Assembly (NCBI GenBank): GCA_002573605.1
Contig: PDNA01000183.1
Span: forward strand, 1 to 64,000
Reading direction: 5' to 3'
Source of the DNA: Polytolypa hystricis UAMH7299
Lineage: Eukaryota > Ascomycota > Eurotiomycetes > Onygenales
DNA length: 64,000 bases
Each line of letters opens with the position of its first letter. Positions within the stretch are counted from its first letter, which is position 1. Below, one piece after another: positions 47,391 through 59,245 of the stretch. The position numbers were made by a program, and so were the translations under genes. Under the pieces are notes generated by a model, which saw only the letters and a program-made list of their open reading frames with translations, made no database searches and was not told where the DNA came from.

Positions 47391-48573
47391 TTTTTTTTCT
47401 TTTTGTTTGTGTTTTCGCGTTCCTGATTCCTTTTGCTTTTCTCTCTTTTTCTTTTGGATTTATCACTTGCAAAGTTGCGCGATTATTTGTTTGTTCTCTC
47501 TTTCTTGTTATCTCTTGTATACGAAATCAGTCCAGCACAGCATCACAAAATAAAATCAAAATAAAAGCAAAAGAATTCTATTTCCTTCTCTGGATTTTGT
47601 AGAAAATTGGAAAAGGAACAACGTAACACGCCCTTATCATTGAATTAAGTCTTTGTACCTGGATTTCGCGCGCCACGGGTCAATCAATCTATGAAAGCGC
47701 GATTTTCTGGCACCTGGCAGTTCGCCCCGCGATCCTACCGTTTGCCGAGGCTAAGTATTCCATCATCTGGCTTTGCAGAACAAAGACCTCATTCACCACT
47801 CATAAGTTGCTCTGCTAATGCCTTGGCCCTCCTCAATGTATACTTCCCAGGTATCCTTTACACAATCCCCTTTCAGACCGACAATAGCCGCAGGGAGTAA
47901 TACCAATGCTTGACTAAGGTCCTTGAACTCCTCGTGCAGACGCAGTAAAACTCTCTATCACCAACATCATAAACTAGCATCAAAACGCTTGCAAATTGGG
48001 CGGCTTTTGCAAAGCCAGAGATGACCTTCGACCCGGTAGCATCATGGAAGTGAGAAGATGATATCTCATTCTAGCCTTGTAATGATAGCAATATAGTAGT
48101 CCTCTTTACCGTGTTTTGGGCAAGGGGCTTTGGGGCTCTTGGACTGCTTGAGGTGCACTATCAGAAGACACCATGGCGCTTAGAAATATAGCGAAATGAC
48201 ACTAATAAAGGCATAGAGATGACAATGAAGTGGAAGGAGAGGGAGAGAGACATTGTCTCCCTTGATACAGGCCTATCAAATTTCTAGTAAATGAACTATT
48301 AGCTGGTAGCTTGATAACGCTTAGAACCTCTGTTATAGACAGGGTATATAGCTACTACTGCACTCAATCTGCTGCTTGTGCGCGGGGAAAGAGACTTAGG
48401 ACTATGTTGCTAACTCCCCCATTATCCTTATGTAGCAGAGCTGGTAGTTATTTCCTGAAGGTAGCAAATCTTCCTACATTTTCTCATCGCCCCCTCCATA
48501 CTATATAGCCTGTCGCGCTCGACGCAGTATTCCGTCTGACCATATAAGGCCACCCAGAAAGGCTCAAGCACCA
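47391..48573. promoter_or_regulatory. Divergent region between phosphatase and GTPase-like genes
   Basis: About 1.2 kb separate two divergent starts. T-rich DNA at 47393-47530 adjoins the phosphatase start. The part 48190-48320 is poor in CpG. I see no gene in it. Confidence 0.45.
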
Positions 48574-49352
48574 ATGGCTACGTCTAACAACCCGGTTCCA
48601 GCTCGTCAGCGTCCAGTGAGAGAGGAACTCGACATCCTTGTTTGTGGTTTGGAGAATGTAGGCAAACGCGTTCTTGTCAACACTGTGAGTTGACCCCATT
48701 TCTATCAAGATACATCTGGCCGTACTATCATTTTTACTTCCAAACCAAAACCAAAAAAAAGGGTTATGCAATGTACTTCTCATTGCTTTGGGCGTTTTAA
48801 AAAAGCAAGTTCTGTAACCACGACCCCGATGGAGACTACGACCCTACCGGTCCCCACTACGATATCGACATCCCCAGGCCCAATATGTCACCACCCTTCC
48901 GCCAATTCACTTTCGACATCTGCTACAGGCCCAGCATCCTCGAAGACCACAAGCTCCACACGATGAACGGGCGCAAAAGATGGCACGCGATAATTCTCGT
49001 ATACGATGTCAGTAACCGGGAGTCTTTTACCGTGCTGCCACAGCTATATGAGAAGCTCAAGCAGCTATCGGTTAATGCGGATCGCGTGGCGCTGACGGTT
49101 ATTGCGATGAAGGCTGATATGAGGTGGAATGTTAGTGCGGAAGAGGGCATGTTGATGGCTCAGAGGCTTGGTGGGGAATGGGGGGCGTGTTCGCTGATGG
49201 CGTGGCAGAAGCTGAAAAGGGAGATTTTTAGGGTCGGGGATAGGGCGGCGTGGTGTCTGGCGAGCGGGATTGAGATGGCGGAGAGAAAGGAGGATTTGGA
49301 TCGAGAAAATGCTTCGAAGCCTCGGGATTGGTTTGCACAACGGGAAGTGTAA
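48574..49352 (+). CDS. Degenerate Ras-like small GTPase (probable pseudo-GTPase)
   Basis: Two exons, 48574-48684 and 48810-49352, give 217 residues. Exon 1 ends with ELDILVCGLENVGKRVLVNT, a beta-strand plus P-loop in which the essential Ser/Thr after Lys31 is Arg32. In exon 2 the switch/G3 strand reads FTFDICYR (no DxxG), followed by a Ras-like strand AIILVYDVSNRESF, and G4 is MKAD instead of NKxD (137-140). The length and order of strands match a Ras fold. The C-terminus AQREV carries no prenylation box. Loss of G1, G3 and G4 residues argues that nucleotide binding or hydrolysis is lost or altered. The exon 2 acceptor (AGCAAG at 48809) lacks a good pyrimidine tract, so the junction is less sure than others. 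Confidence 0.7.
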
Positions 49353-49513
49353 AAATATTAAAAATGGCAGCGATAGAAAAGAAAAGAAAACAGCTGATAG
49401 TTATTCAAAAAAAACTATATACAGCACACGGGAATTAACTACCATGTTACGAGCTCAGGGGTTGGCGGAAAGGTCAACCTTGTGAGCTTTTTTTCCCCTC
49501 CATTATTATTCGT

Positions 49514-52194
49514 TTAGTTTCGTCCAGCATCAATATCCACGACCGGGACAACCGTGTCGCTCAACAAGACAGCATCAGGGTTGCTCTCCGCAATGCCAGA
49601 GTACTTGTTAATCCAGCCCAGGGCTTGTTGGTGCCAGACCAGACTGTTTTCTGGCTGGAGCACCCAGTGATTCTCATCCGGGAAGTTGAGGAAGCGGCTA
49701 GGAACGCCGCGCTCCTGGAGGATGTTGAAGAGGGCAATGCCCTCTGATACCGCCAGGCGGTAGTCAAGGTCATTGTGGATCACGAGTTGGGGGGTAGCAA
49801 AGCGGAGAATGTTCTCTGTCGCGGAGGGGTCGAAGCGTTCGTAGTTTTCGCGGACCTCCCAGAAGGTACCGTTGAACTAGAGTTACGCGCACACAATGTC
49901 AATTGACTTAATTATTTCAATAAAAGGGGAATTTTGACTGCAAGAAGCCCATACCTCACGCTCCATGAAGAACAATTCTTCAGTACTGATCTTGGCTTCG
50001 GCAACAAAGGTACCGTCGTGGGAAACCAGCGCCTTGAATTCTCTTCCTAGATCCTGACCCTGAATCCAGTTGACCATGAATCCACCATAACTGGCTCCTG
50101 CAGCAATGCCATTGTCGGTATCAATGTAGTCGATGTTGTCGCGAACGTGCTTCCAGACGTTGACGAGGTCATGATAGGGAGCTCCACCTATTAAGAAAGT
50201 CACCGTTAGACACTTGTTCTTGCCCGTTGATATTTCCCCAGGCAGAACTTACCCCAGTCGTTCTGGATTCGGTCGCATAGCTCGTCGCCAAAGCCAGTGC
50301 TGCCGGTAGGGTTAGGAAGGACAACGACGTAGCCTTGATCAGCCCAGACGCTAGGGTTCCATCTGGTGCTCCATGAATCTCCCCACGAGCCCTGAGGACC
50401 GCCGTGGATAAGGAAGGCCAGAGGATATTTCTTACCCTCGACCCACCCACTTGGCTTGACAATCCAAGAGTGAATCTGATCAAATATTAGCAAAAAAAAG
50501 ATCCGCCAGAAGAGAATAAAAAAGAATTTAATGAGTTTTACCTGGGTGAAGTTGCCCTCGGTGTAAAATTCATCAACAAGGTGAGGTCCCAACCCCTTCA
50601 ACTCCTTATCATGCTCGTTAGCATAGAAGATTTTCTTAATATCCTGCTTGGGGCCGGCAATGTAGTAATTGGCACTGGACCAAATGGTTGTTCCTGTCAC
50701 CAGAACAGATTTACCTCCAGGGAGGAAATGGTAGGCACCAACAAAACCTCCATCCGTGAAGTTCTTGGGGACGTAGTCTGCGCCTGCGTCAACTGGAAGG
50801 GAAAATAGTCGGACACGAGCGGTATCCTCAACACTGATGTAGAAAGTCTTTCCATCGGGAGTCCATTTGAGAGAGTCTGGAGATCTGTCCCACTCGCTTG
50901 CAACACTGGGAATAGTCTTCTTAGAACCCAGCGTGTAAATATACAGGATCCGTCGATCAGATTCATAGTTAGCCTCCTCCATTTGGAAATAGGCGATCTT
51001 CTTGCTATCTGGTGAGAATACCGGACCAGACGAAGCGCCACGAATGCCTTCGGGAGTACCGGGGCTATCAGGTCCGTTGATAGCAACTGCCTTTGAGGAG
51101 CCACTATGAGGGACAAGATAGATATAGCTGGTGGTAAGGTTTGCCTTAGGGAGTTCGGGTGCCTTGCTCTGGAATGCGACATGTTCGCCGTTGGGCGAGA
51201 GATCGTAGTCAGATGCCCCGCCAAACGGAGGATAGGGCGATTCAGCATATTTCACAGGGGCAACAAGGTTGTTCAATTTGCCGTCGAAGCTGTACTTAGG
51301 CTTCCTTCCTCCCTTCTTCTTCAGGGTTCCCGAGAATACAGCATTGAATTCAGGGGTCAAATAAGTGTCCCAGTGGCGAACAAAGATGCTGTCGTAAATG
51401 CGCGCAGTGCTCAATAGCTTCTCGGCCGTTGCGGCATTGTAGAGTTCTCCATCCGTTGTCGACTGGCCATAGAGAACAAATTTAATATCGCCATTCTTCG
51501 CCTCCACTGCCTTCAGGCCGCCGAGACTGCCAGGTAAAGAGGCCGCCTTGTATCTAGATCTACTGTTAGTAACCCCGCTCCGTAACTAAAATACACCAGG
51601 CATGAAACACAAGCGATATTTGAATGGTATAGGAATGCACATACCCATTACTGAAGTCCTTAATATCTGAAATCCAGAGCTCGACTCCGCCCTCAACTTC
51701 GGAGTTTGTGCCATTGACATAGAGCACACTGGTATCCTTGGGACCCAGCCAGATTATTTCCGAAACATTAGGGTCATCAGTCAGAGTGCTGATCTTGCCG
51801 GTTTTCAAATCCAACAGGTCCCATTCGTTGACGACGCTCTTATGGGACTCAAAAGAGTACTGAGAGACGTGGAAAACCGCGACTTTCTATCAATTGGCAT
51901 AAAAAGGGTGAGCTTTAAGGAATGTATGATGCCAGTTATTTGGGCGTTGTGTTTTGAGGACTGGAATTGAATAGATATAACTCAAGGGGAAATGGGGCAA
52001 ACTTACACCAGAGGGATCTGGAATTGCTTCACCTCGGCGCGGAGCAGAAATCAACTGTCTAAGTTTGCCTATCAGCAATTATGCCTTTCCAATTGCAGCA
52101 GTTAGAGGACCAGGGGTCGAACTCACTCTGGATCAAATCCCAGCACGGGGGATGTCAGCGCCAGGGCGACAGAAAGCCAACGTGCTACCGTCAT
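49514..52194 (-). CDS. DPPV: Secreted dipeptidyl-peptidase V (S9 serine peptidase)
   Basis: Seven exons (52194-52127, 52058-52007, 51886-51645, 51559-50542, 50475-50253, 50187-49955, 49876-49514) keep phase and give 732 residues, the usual length of fungal DPP V. The N-terminus MTVARWLSVALALTSPVLG is a signal peptide; FDPEQLISAPRRGEAIPDPS follows. A beta-propeller region spans about 20-420, and an alpha/beta-hydrolase domain carries HGGPQGSWGDSW, GASYGGF (Ser567), HNDLDYR (Asp650) and DENHWV (His682). The enzyme cleaves X-Ala, Ser-Ala and similar dipeptides from peptide N-termini outside the cell and is a known secreted antigen in dermatophytes and Aspergillus. The stop codon is 161 bp from the convergent GTPase-like gene. 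Confidence 0.95.
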
Positions 52195-55100
52195 TGTTCA
52201 AGATTTGCGATCAATTGATCGAAGGAACCCTTGAATAGCTGTGAGACACAGAAGCAGGACAGGTCTCATCGAGAGTTGCAGCAGGCGCGAGCCATTAAAT
52301 ATATGACAAGACGGGCGGCCAGCTCCGAGGGCGGAAGAACACGAACTATTTCGCCATAATAATAATAATGCAGTCCCCCTGCTTCCGCGCAGCTTATCAC
52401 GACAGCTTCCCCTCTTCGTTTCCGCGCCATGCAACCTTCCCTGAGCCCTCCCCGCTTCGGGTAAGCTCATTGATTGTATATGGCAAGCTCAGGGACCAGC
52501 CAGCCCTATTTGGGCCTAATCCGCCCGGAGCCTGGAGGAAACCATGAGGATGCTGGCCGGGGTAAATATGACAAACAATAATGGGAACCCTGATTGAGAC
52601 CAGGTCCAGCTGGGGGAAAGCAACGGAGTTGGTGATTGGAGCATTCTTTCTGAGCGGCCAGACACGGGGGGGAGAATGCGCGATGGGAACCATGGTAAAT
52701 TCTTCGGACAAGGGCTGGGATAAGCTGGAAACGAGCATTGTACTGTACCTATCTGCAGGCTGTCGGAGCGGGCATCAAAGAGGTACAGTACATGCGCCAT
52801 ATGGAAAGGTCTGAAAGAGGGGAATAATCAACAGGCGTGTGCCTATCCCTGTGGGGTTTGGACCAGAAAAGGTGACATCGATTGTTTTCCTGCGCGATGC
52901 ATGTTTCTTCTGTCCCTGCCCACGGCTAGAACAGCTGATGGAATGGTTGGGCTATCCACATTATTCCCACATATGCATCCATGCATCGACATCGGCCGTC
53001 CCAAGCTTCAGTGAAACGTTGCAATTTGCCAAGACAAGCTTGTTTCCCCGTCCGAAATCAGCGCATAACGTGTATTAGCATCCATTGAGTGGGTAAAGCC
53101 TTTCTCAGCACATGGCCCCGGGGATGATGATTAATATGGAGAAAATGTCCATAGACCGTGCCCTGGGGTTTCTTCCAAGCCGTGATAATGGTGTTTGCAA
53201 GGGCCGAGCAATGTGTGTGGGGATAAATGATATCAAGGTAGCATTGACAAACAGTTGAGTAGCCGGTAAAAGATGAGCTCTTCGGATAACAAAATGCTGT
53301 CATTTGATGATTGCAAGGGATCAGCACGCCGCTGACAGGGAATATTTGGCAACCCATACTATGTACTGTACATACCTACCTAGGTAGGTAGAAAGTGCGC
53401 TGTGCACAATATTGCGGCCTGAGACTTTGCAAGGTACCTAGGAAGATTTGACGGGATCAGTTGAATAATTCAGGTACATACAAAGTAATCATGCCGTATA
53501 ATCCATGCACAGTGGAAAATGTGTGTTTCCAGGTCCGCGGGCACATGCTGGGGCTCGGTAAGACGGTGACGGAGAGGGCATCCCATCGAGAAGATCTGAA
53601 GGAGCCGTTTGATGCCGTCAACAGCCAGCAACTAAGAGTAAGCACCAGCGAACGCCATAGCTTTGCCGGGCTACTGAGCGAACTAACAGCACGCCACCCT
53701 GGATTAGTCGCATATCAGATGCTTGATCCACTGCCTCCGCTCTACAGGTTACATTCGATGCAGACTTGCGGAGAACCTCACGAGTCGCATGCGACTTCAC
53801 GAAATTCGCAAATTCATCTGAGAATTCCGAGAGTGTGTCCCTTGCATTGTTGTCTGTCGCAAGGAGTGCAGCAGCTTCATGCTTTCAACAACAGAATGAT
53901 GAAATATATATATACTTGATATCGTTCGAAATACATAACTACTATGTTCGCCAACATATTTAACAAAAAATCAGGATAGGAATGCCATATGCCTTGTGAT
54001 TGCTACATACCCCATATTATGGTGTGGCCCGCTTTTCTTTCCCCATCATCCGGCCACTCATTATCAATCAGCCTTTCCCTTTGCTTTATGCCGAGGGGAT
54101 TTCAAAAAAATGAAAAAGGTTCATATCACAGGAAGTCTTCTTATGCCCAACCACGAAACAGCAGCTTCGAAAACGCAATTAGTGCCTGAGCCTTTTTCTC
54201 CTTTAGCCGCTCTGCCTAGCTGCTTAGAAGGGTTCTCAGATCTTGAAAGTGACACTGACGAGTTGAGGTCTCGGGTCTTTAGACAATTTACCATGGCTCC
54301 TTGATACGAGCCCTGAGCTTTAACAAAGCCACCCGCAATGCCCAGAGCCTTTGAGAAGGGGCGCGTCATCCACTATACGAAAATGATCTACCCGAAAATA
54401 CGAGAGACTCCCATTTCGGCTTTGTCTCAGAATATTGCCATTCTCATCTAAACATGCCTCTCCGCTTTCTGAGCCAGGTCTCTGAAACTTATTATATACG
54501 CGGTGGTGGCATATACTGAAAACACAGCGCTGCTAGCTGCTGCTCAAAGTGCTCAAACCTGAAAAGGTTCCTCAGCGATCTCGATTAACCGGTGTCTGAT
54601 CTGCTGTGCGACTCGTGTGTTTGAGTTTGCATTGGTTACACTGATCTACGAGGAAAGATATGAATGGTAAAAACAGTAAATCCTCGGAGCAGGTTTGGGA
54701 AATCCTTGTGCAATACGGGGTGAGCAAAAGGTAATTTGTCAATTGTTGTTTTTTTGTCGACTGATATATCGTAGGCGGGGGGGCCTGTTCGTGGGGTATC
54801 GAACTATCTATATACAAAAGCTAGTCAAGTGAATATCACGTCTGCTGGGCTTCCGGCTTGAAAAGGTGACTATTCCAAAGATACACGACGACGGGAAGAC
54901 AGTATGACGTTGGATAGAGGCACAGGCGACACAACACAAACGCCATTCAAGCGAGGTCAATAATAGCTCAAACCCCAAAATCAAGTACATAAACAGACAT
55001 CGCGATTGGCAACTAAACAAGTGAAATTTGCATGCTCCAAAGGCGTGGGGAATCGCAAATGCAAGCCCTGACACATCTACCTTAGAAGACAGACAGTAAG

Positions 55101-55248
55101 TGGAAAAACAAAAAAAGTGGCTCCGATATAGGAACCAGAGTTAAATAGACCGACCATCTTACACTTTGTTCTCTAAAATAAGTAAAAGTCAAGATGTATG
55201 GAATCCCCTTCAATATATCGAGATAGCTAAAATTGCAAAAGAAAAGAA
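52195..55248. other. Intergenic region upstream of DPP V
   Basis: No gene is supported. The first kilobase is the probable DPP V promoter. A perfect 18-bp palindrome TACCTACCTAGGTAGGTA lies at 53373-53390. A 152-codon plus-strand frame at 53461-53919 resembles no family. The 54800-55240 part is probably the 3' flank of the dynein gene. Confidence 0.5.
53373..53390. repeat. 18-bp perfect palindrome built on CCTAGGTA
   Basis: The sequence equals its own reverse complement over all 18 bases. The same core recurs in intergenic DNA at about 2410, 17288, 41449 and 53433. Confidence 0.85.
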
Positions 55249-57353
55249 CTAGGAAGGGGGATTGGAACGTGGGCTTCCGCCAGCGGGCTTCTTCACAAGA
55301 CCAGCGAAAAAGCTTGCCAGAGCTTGCGTCTGCATCTTTTCATCACCTGTAGAATGGGGAGATGTAGTTGTAGAAATTTGGTTCGTTGGAGTCGAAGGTT
55401 CCTTTGTGCGACTTGGTGTGCGAATAGCTTCTCGTTCCTGGAGAGTTGAATAGTGAAAAGAAATCGAGTCAGCCAAAAACTAAACTCGAGTGCGTCCAAC
55501 CAAAAAATAAAAATAAATAAAACGAAACCAAAGCTCACGATTGCAAGTAAAAATTTCATCGGGAGTAAGCATGATTTGCATAGCTCACCTTTAACTTCCT
55601 CAACATATCGTCCGCATCGACCTGTATGCCGCCCATGTTGAACTGTACGGGACCAATGTGCTCATTCACGCGCGTCGTTTCGTCAATCGACGCGGAACCC
55701 TCTCCATCTTTCAGCAATCCGTTCTTGCGGTGCTGTCGGTCTCTTTGCTCATCTTCTGCCTTGAGTTGCTCAAGAGCCTCCTGCTGCTCGGTCAAGAAAT
55801 CCTGAAGTTCCCTTGTCTCGATTTCAATCTTATGAGTACTAGACTGATCACCCCTGGAAAGAGCAGTGTCCTTAGGATCTTTAATAGTTTGTTCATATAT
55901 CGCAACGGCGCTAGTGCCATCTTCCGCTTCTGTTTCCTCTTCTTTTCGTGCGCCTTCCTGTGGACTTTCGTCCTCGTTCTCCGCTTTTCCGTCCTCCTTT
56001 ACGCCCACAAATGGTGCTGGTGGCTCTTGGATTTCTATCGACCAGGCGGTACCAACACTTTCAATGTCGAAGCCTTCTCGAATAATCCTAATCTTACCCC
56101 ATGAGTCCCAGTTTGACGGAACGAGGATCTTATCTCTGTCAATGACATTATGTTTCAGGGACTGCCTCTTAAGCAGCGAATGGATTCCAAGCGACGCATG
56201 AATAAGGCCTCGTAATGAATTTGCAAGGAATGGCGTGGTGTAAATCAGAGAAGCGCCGTCTGGAGAGGTACAAGTCAGCTCATAGAATGACTAACTAATG
56301 GGAGGGATTTCCATACGTTTCAGTAAAATTGTCCTCATAAACTGCAGGACAAAATCGAATTCTTCTTCGCGCCATCCCTGTTCCTTTTCAAGCTTTTCAA
56401 CTTTGTCCGCCTAACTCACGGAAAGTTTGTGCTTTAGCAAATATGGACTTCGGTATCGAGAAGGATAATGGAGAAGGATGCATACCCCTTGACAAACAAC
56501 ACACATAGGAATGCCCAGGCCTTCATCCCATTCACCAGGACCAAGGGGTATAGTAATTGATCCACTAGAACCAGCAGCTCCTGCCACTGATGTTGGATCT
56601 CCGCCTCTTTTATGATCCCGCCATTCAGTCATGACTTCTTCCATAACTAGCTTTGTCTCGTCATCGAGGGATATTAGGACCGAGCGCAGTAAACGTATCC
56701 ATTCTCGTAATTGTCTCACCCATAGCCACGGACTTTCCCAATCCAGGAGAATGACAATTAAGGTTTCAGGGATAGATTTGGGGGTTAGGAGTGGTTTGAG
56801 AAGCGGCGCGAAAGCAGAGGATGGTTCGGAAAGAAGGTGGACAGAAACTCGGGCAAGAATATCTGTAGCAATTCCATCCAGTGTCGTTAGATACAATGCA
56901 TAGCAGCAGCCATGAGAGTGCAACGCAATTGGTCCACTTACCTTCCTGGTCAGCGTCGAGGACGTCCTGATATGTGTATCCAAGGGCAAACTGGTTCGCA
57001 ATCGGAGGTGCTCGTCCCTTCCGTCGTTCTGATGGCATCCGAGGATCAGACGAGTCTAGCGAAAGCGTGTCCAGGAATTCCCGCTGGCTATCGGGCGTGC
57101 CTCCTAAATAGAAACCCGTCAATACTTCTTTGTCGGACTAGTAAGATTGCGCAAGGCTGAGCGGCAGAAGGAGGTAAAATCACGCACCCAGGATGAGCAA
57201 ATTCTTCTCAGGCAGTCGTTTCCCACTAGCTACGCCGTCCAGCATAGATGACCAGAGATTCTTCTTTGCGCCATCTTTGCTCGTCGGCCTGCTGCTGTTC
57301 TTCGGCCCTGAGCCAGAGCTCAGGGTCGACGTCCGATGTCCCATTCCAACCAT
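55249..57353 (-). CDS. Cytoplasmic dynein light intermediate chain
   Basis: Six exons (57353-57188, 57103-56942, 56862-56486, 56410-56317, 56259-55589, 55437-55249) keep phase and encode 552 residues. The N-terminal Ras-like domain is recognisable from NLLILGGTPDSQREFLDTL, ALGYTYQDVLDAD, LLDWESPWLWVRQLREWIRL and CVVCQGADKVEKLEKEQ, then FDFVLQFMRTILLKHGASLI. The C-terminal part is acidic and helical, with a Glu-rich segment and a Ser/Pro-rich tail. As in other fungal members, the P-loop is degenerate (GGTPDSQRE without GK[S/T]). The protein links the dynein heavy chain to cargo adaptors, acting with dynactin in nuclear and endosome transport. Its start is 578 bp from the divergent splicing-factor gene. 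Confidence 0.92.
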
Positions 57354-57931
57354 GTTCACTTCACCACCATCCCAGTTGCCCGATTATGAAGGAGAAGACA
57401 GTGAAGCGGTCGATCTGGAGATGTCGTTCGAAATGGGAACCGGGCTTAGATATGGGCTTCCCGTAGCTGGTAAACAATCGTCCAGCTTCTCGGGGACCTA
57501 TGTATGGTACGGACTAGCTCAGGTAAATAAACACGCTCGAAAGGATGTCGCTGCGCTGCAAATGGAAATAATGAATCCCCTGCTAGACAAGGCTGTATGA
57601 ATAAAGAAGGGTTTGAAGTAGCACACGTGTAGTTTAGAAAGATTCTTGAATAATGAGCGTTTCTCCGTGTCGCCGTTCTCCGCAAAGAAAGGAGTTCCTT
57701 GCATCCCGTTGATGTCACGCGTTCTAGCGAATCAGAGCCGCCTCGCAAATCCCTCCAAGCACCACCAACATACAGCTACGTCTTCACCAAAACTCCAAGG
57801 AGGCGGCCTACGAAAATTAACATTATAACACTGTCCAAAAACATATTGCTACAAATTTCTAACCTTCTCCAAATCGGGTCTGCCTTCTCAGCGCCGCCAC
57901 TGCTGCCCCTCGCGCTCGTCAAGCCAGCGCC
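57354..57931. promoter_or_regulatory. Divergent promoter region of dynein light intermediate chain and IST3
   Basis: The 578-bp gap lies between two divergent start codons and must carry both promoters. No specific site could be assigned. Confidence 0.5.
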
Positions 57932-58844
57932 ATGAACTCCATCCGCCAAATCCAAGCTCTTAACAAACGCGAGCTTGAAAATGCAGTGTAAGCTCCCCTC
58001 TCTTTATTTTTATTCCCAGCTCTAGCGAAGACTTGTCTCACAGTCCAACTAATAAAAAAACCAACCCTCCAGACCTCCAAACGCATCCTGGCACGCCGAC
58101 TACCGCGACACCGCCTACGTCTACATCGGCGGTCTCCCCTACGACCTCAGCGAAGGCGACATCCTAACCATATTCTCACAATTCGGCGAGCCCGTACATT
58201 TAAATCTCGTGCGCGACAAGGAGACGGGGAAAAGCAAAGGGTTCGCGTTTCTAAAGTACGAGGACCAGCGGAGTACGGATCTCGCGGTGGATAATTTAAC
58301 TGGTGCGACCGTGCTGGGTAGGTTGTTGAGGGTGGATCATATGAGGTATAAGCGCAAAGATGAGGAAGGGTTGGTGGATAATGTTGCGCAAATGGGAGAG
58401 GGTGGTGGGAGGGAGATTGAGGAGGGCACAGGTGAAGAGCGAAGGGCGCATAGGAAGCGGAGATCAGAAAGTGAGAGCGATCACGAGGAAGAGCGGAGGA
58501 AGCGGAGGCCAATGTTACGTGAGGAGAGGGAACTTGCGCAGCTACAGGAGGAACATGATGATGAAGATCCTATGAAAGAGTACTTGATACAGGAGAAGAA
58601 AGAAGAAGTCGCCAGGGCGTTGGAGCGGTCTAAGAAACACAGACGGAGAGACGGCAGCAAAGACAAAAGTGAAAGACATCGACATCGCCATCATAGACAC
58701 CATCGAAGACGCAGTGAGGATCGCTCACGTTCGAGGTCTCGCGATAAGAGGTCTTCCAAATACGAAAAACGGTCAAGATCCCGGTCCCGATCCCCTGAAA
58801 GAAGATACCGCCGGGACAGAGACGGACGAGATCACAGAAGATAA
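57932..58844 (+). CDS. IST3: Ist3/Snu17-type RRM splicing factor (RES complex, RBMX2 family)
   Basis: Two exons, 57932-57987 and 58073-58844, give 275 residues. The start MNSIRQIQALNKRELENAV, then ASWHADYRDTAYVYIGGL, is the signature of Ist3/Cwf29/RBMX2. The RRM (about 32-110) has RNP2 YVYIGGL and RNP1 KGFAFLKY, followed by LLRVDHMRYKRK. The rest is charged: Glu/Arg-rich stretches and a His/Arg/Ser-rich tail with RS dipeptides. Yeast Ist3 is about 150 residues, so the fungal protein has a long RS-type extension as in animals. It works in the activated spliceosome (RES complex with Bud13 and Pml1), in nuclear pre-mRNA splicing and retention. Confidence 0.92.
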
Positions 58845-59245
58845 AGACACGAAACAACAAAAATATCAAACATCGATATATTGGGATATCAGGCCGTTCC
58901 CTCTATTAACACGGAAATATCATCAACCGCAGATTCCAACTCGAAAATATACCAAAGAAGGACCGTTATTTCTAATATGCGCAAATCAACTCAATAGCTG
59001 TTCCGTGACAACATTTTGAAAGATCGTTTGTCCCGTCGGTTAGGTACCTCGGGGATGTTGCGGTTGGAGCTAAACCATGCCTGCCAACGGCGAAGGCGCA
59101 TAAACTAGAGCTTGCGTTAAGCCAATGGTTAGCTCAGCTTGAAGCTCATTCTGCTGTTCATTACAGACTGAGATGATAATCCCGTCCTTTGAGGTGTTAA
59201 AATATAGATGTGACTTGGTTAATCAATCAGATGCGTTTTCGGATT
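58845..59245. other. Convergent 3' region of IST3 and the PROPPIN gene
   Basis: About 400 bp separate two stop codons facing each other. It contains AT-rich DNA suited to two polyadenylation regions; no gene is seen. Confidence 0.5.

Noticed and set aside
53461..53919. Plus-strand frame of 152 codons upstream of DPP V
   Set aside because: Unrecognised composition and no flanking exons; chance frame is more likely.
55249..57353. First idea that this gene encodes a TFIIH subunit
   Set aside because: The motifs GGTPDSQREF and LLDWESPWLWVRQL belong to dynein light intermediate chains and explain the full length.
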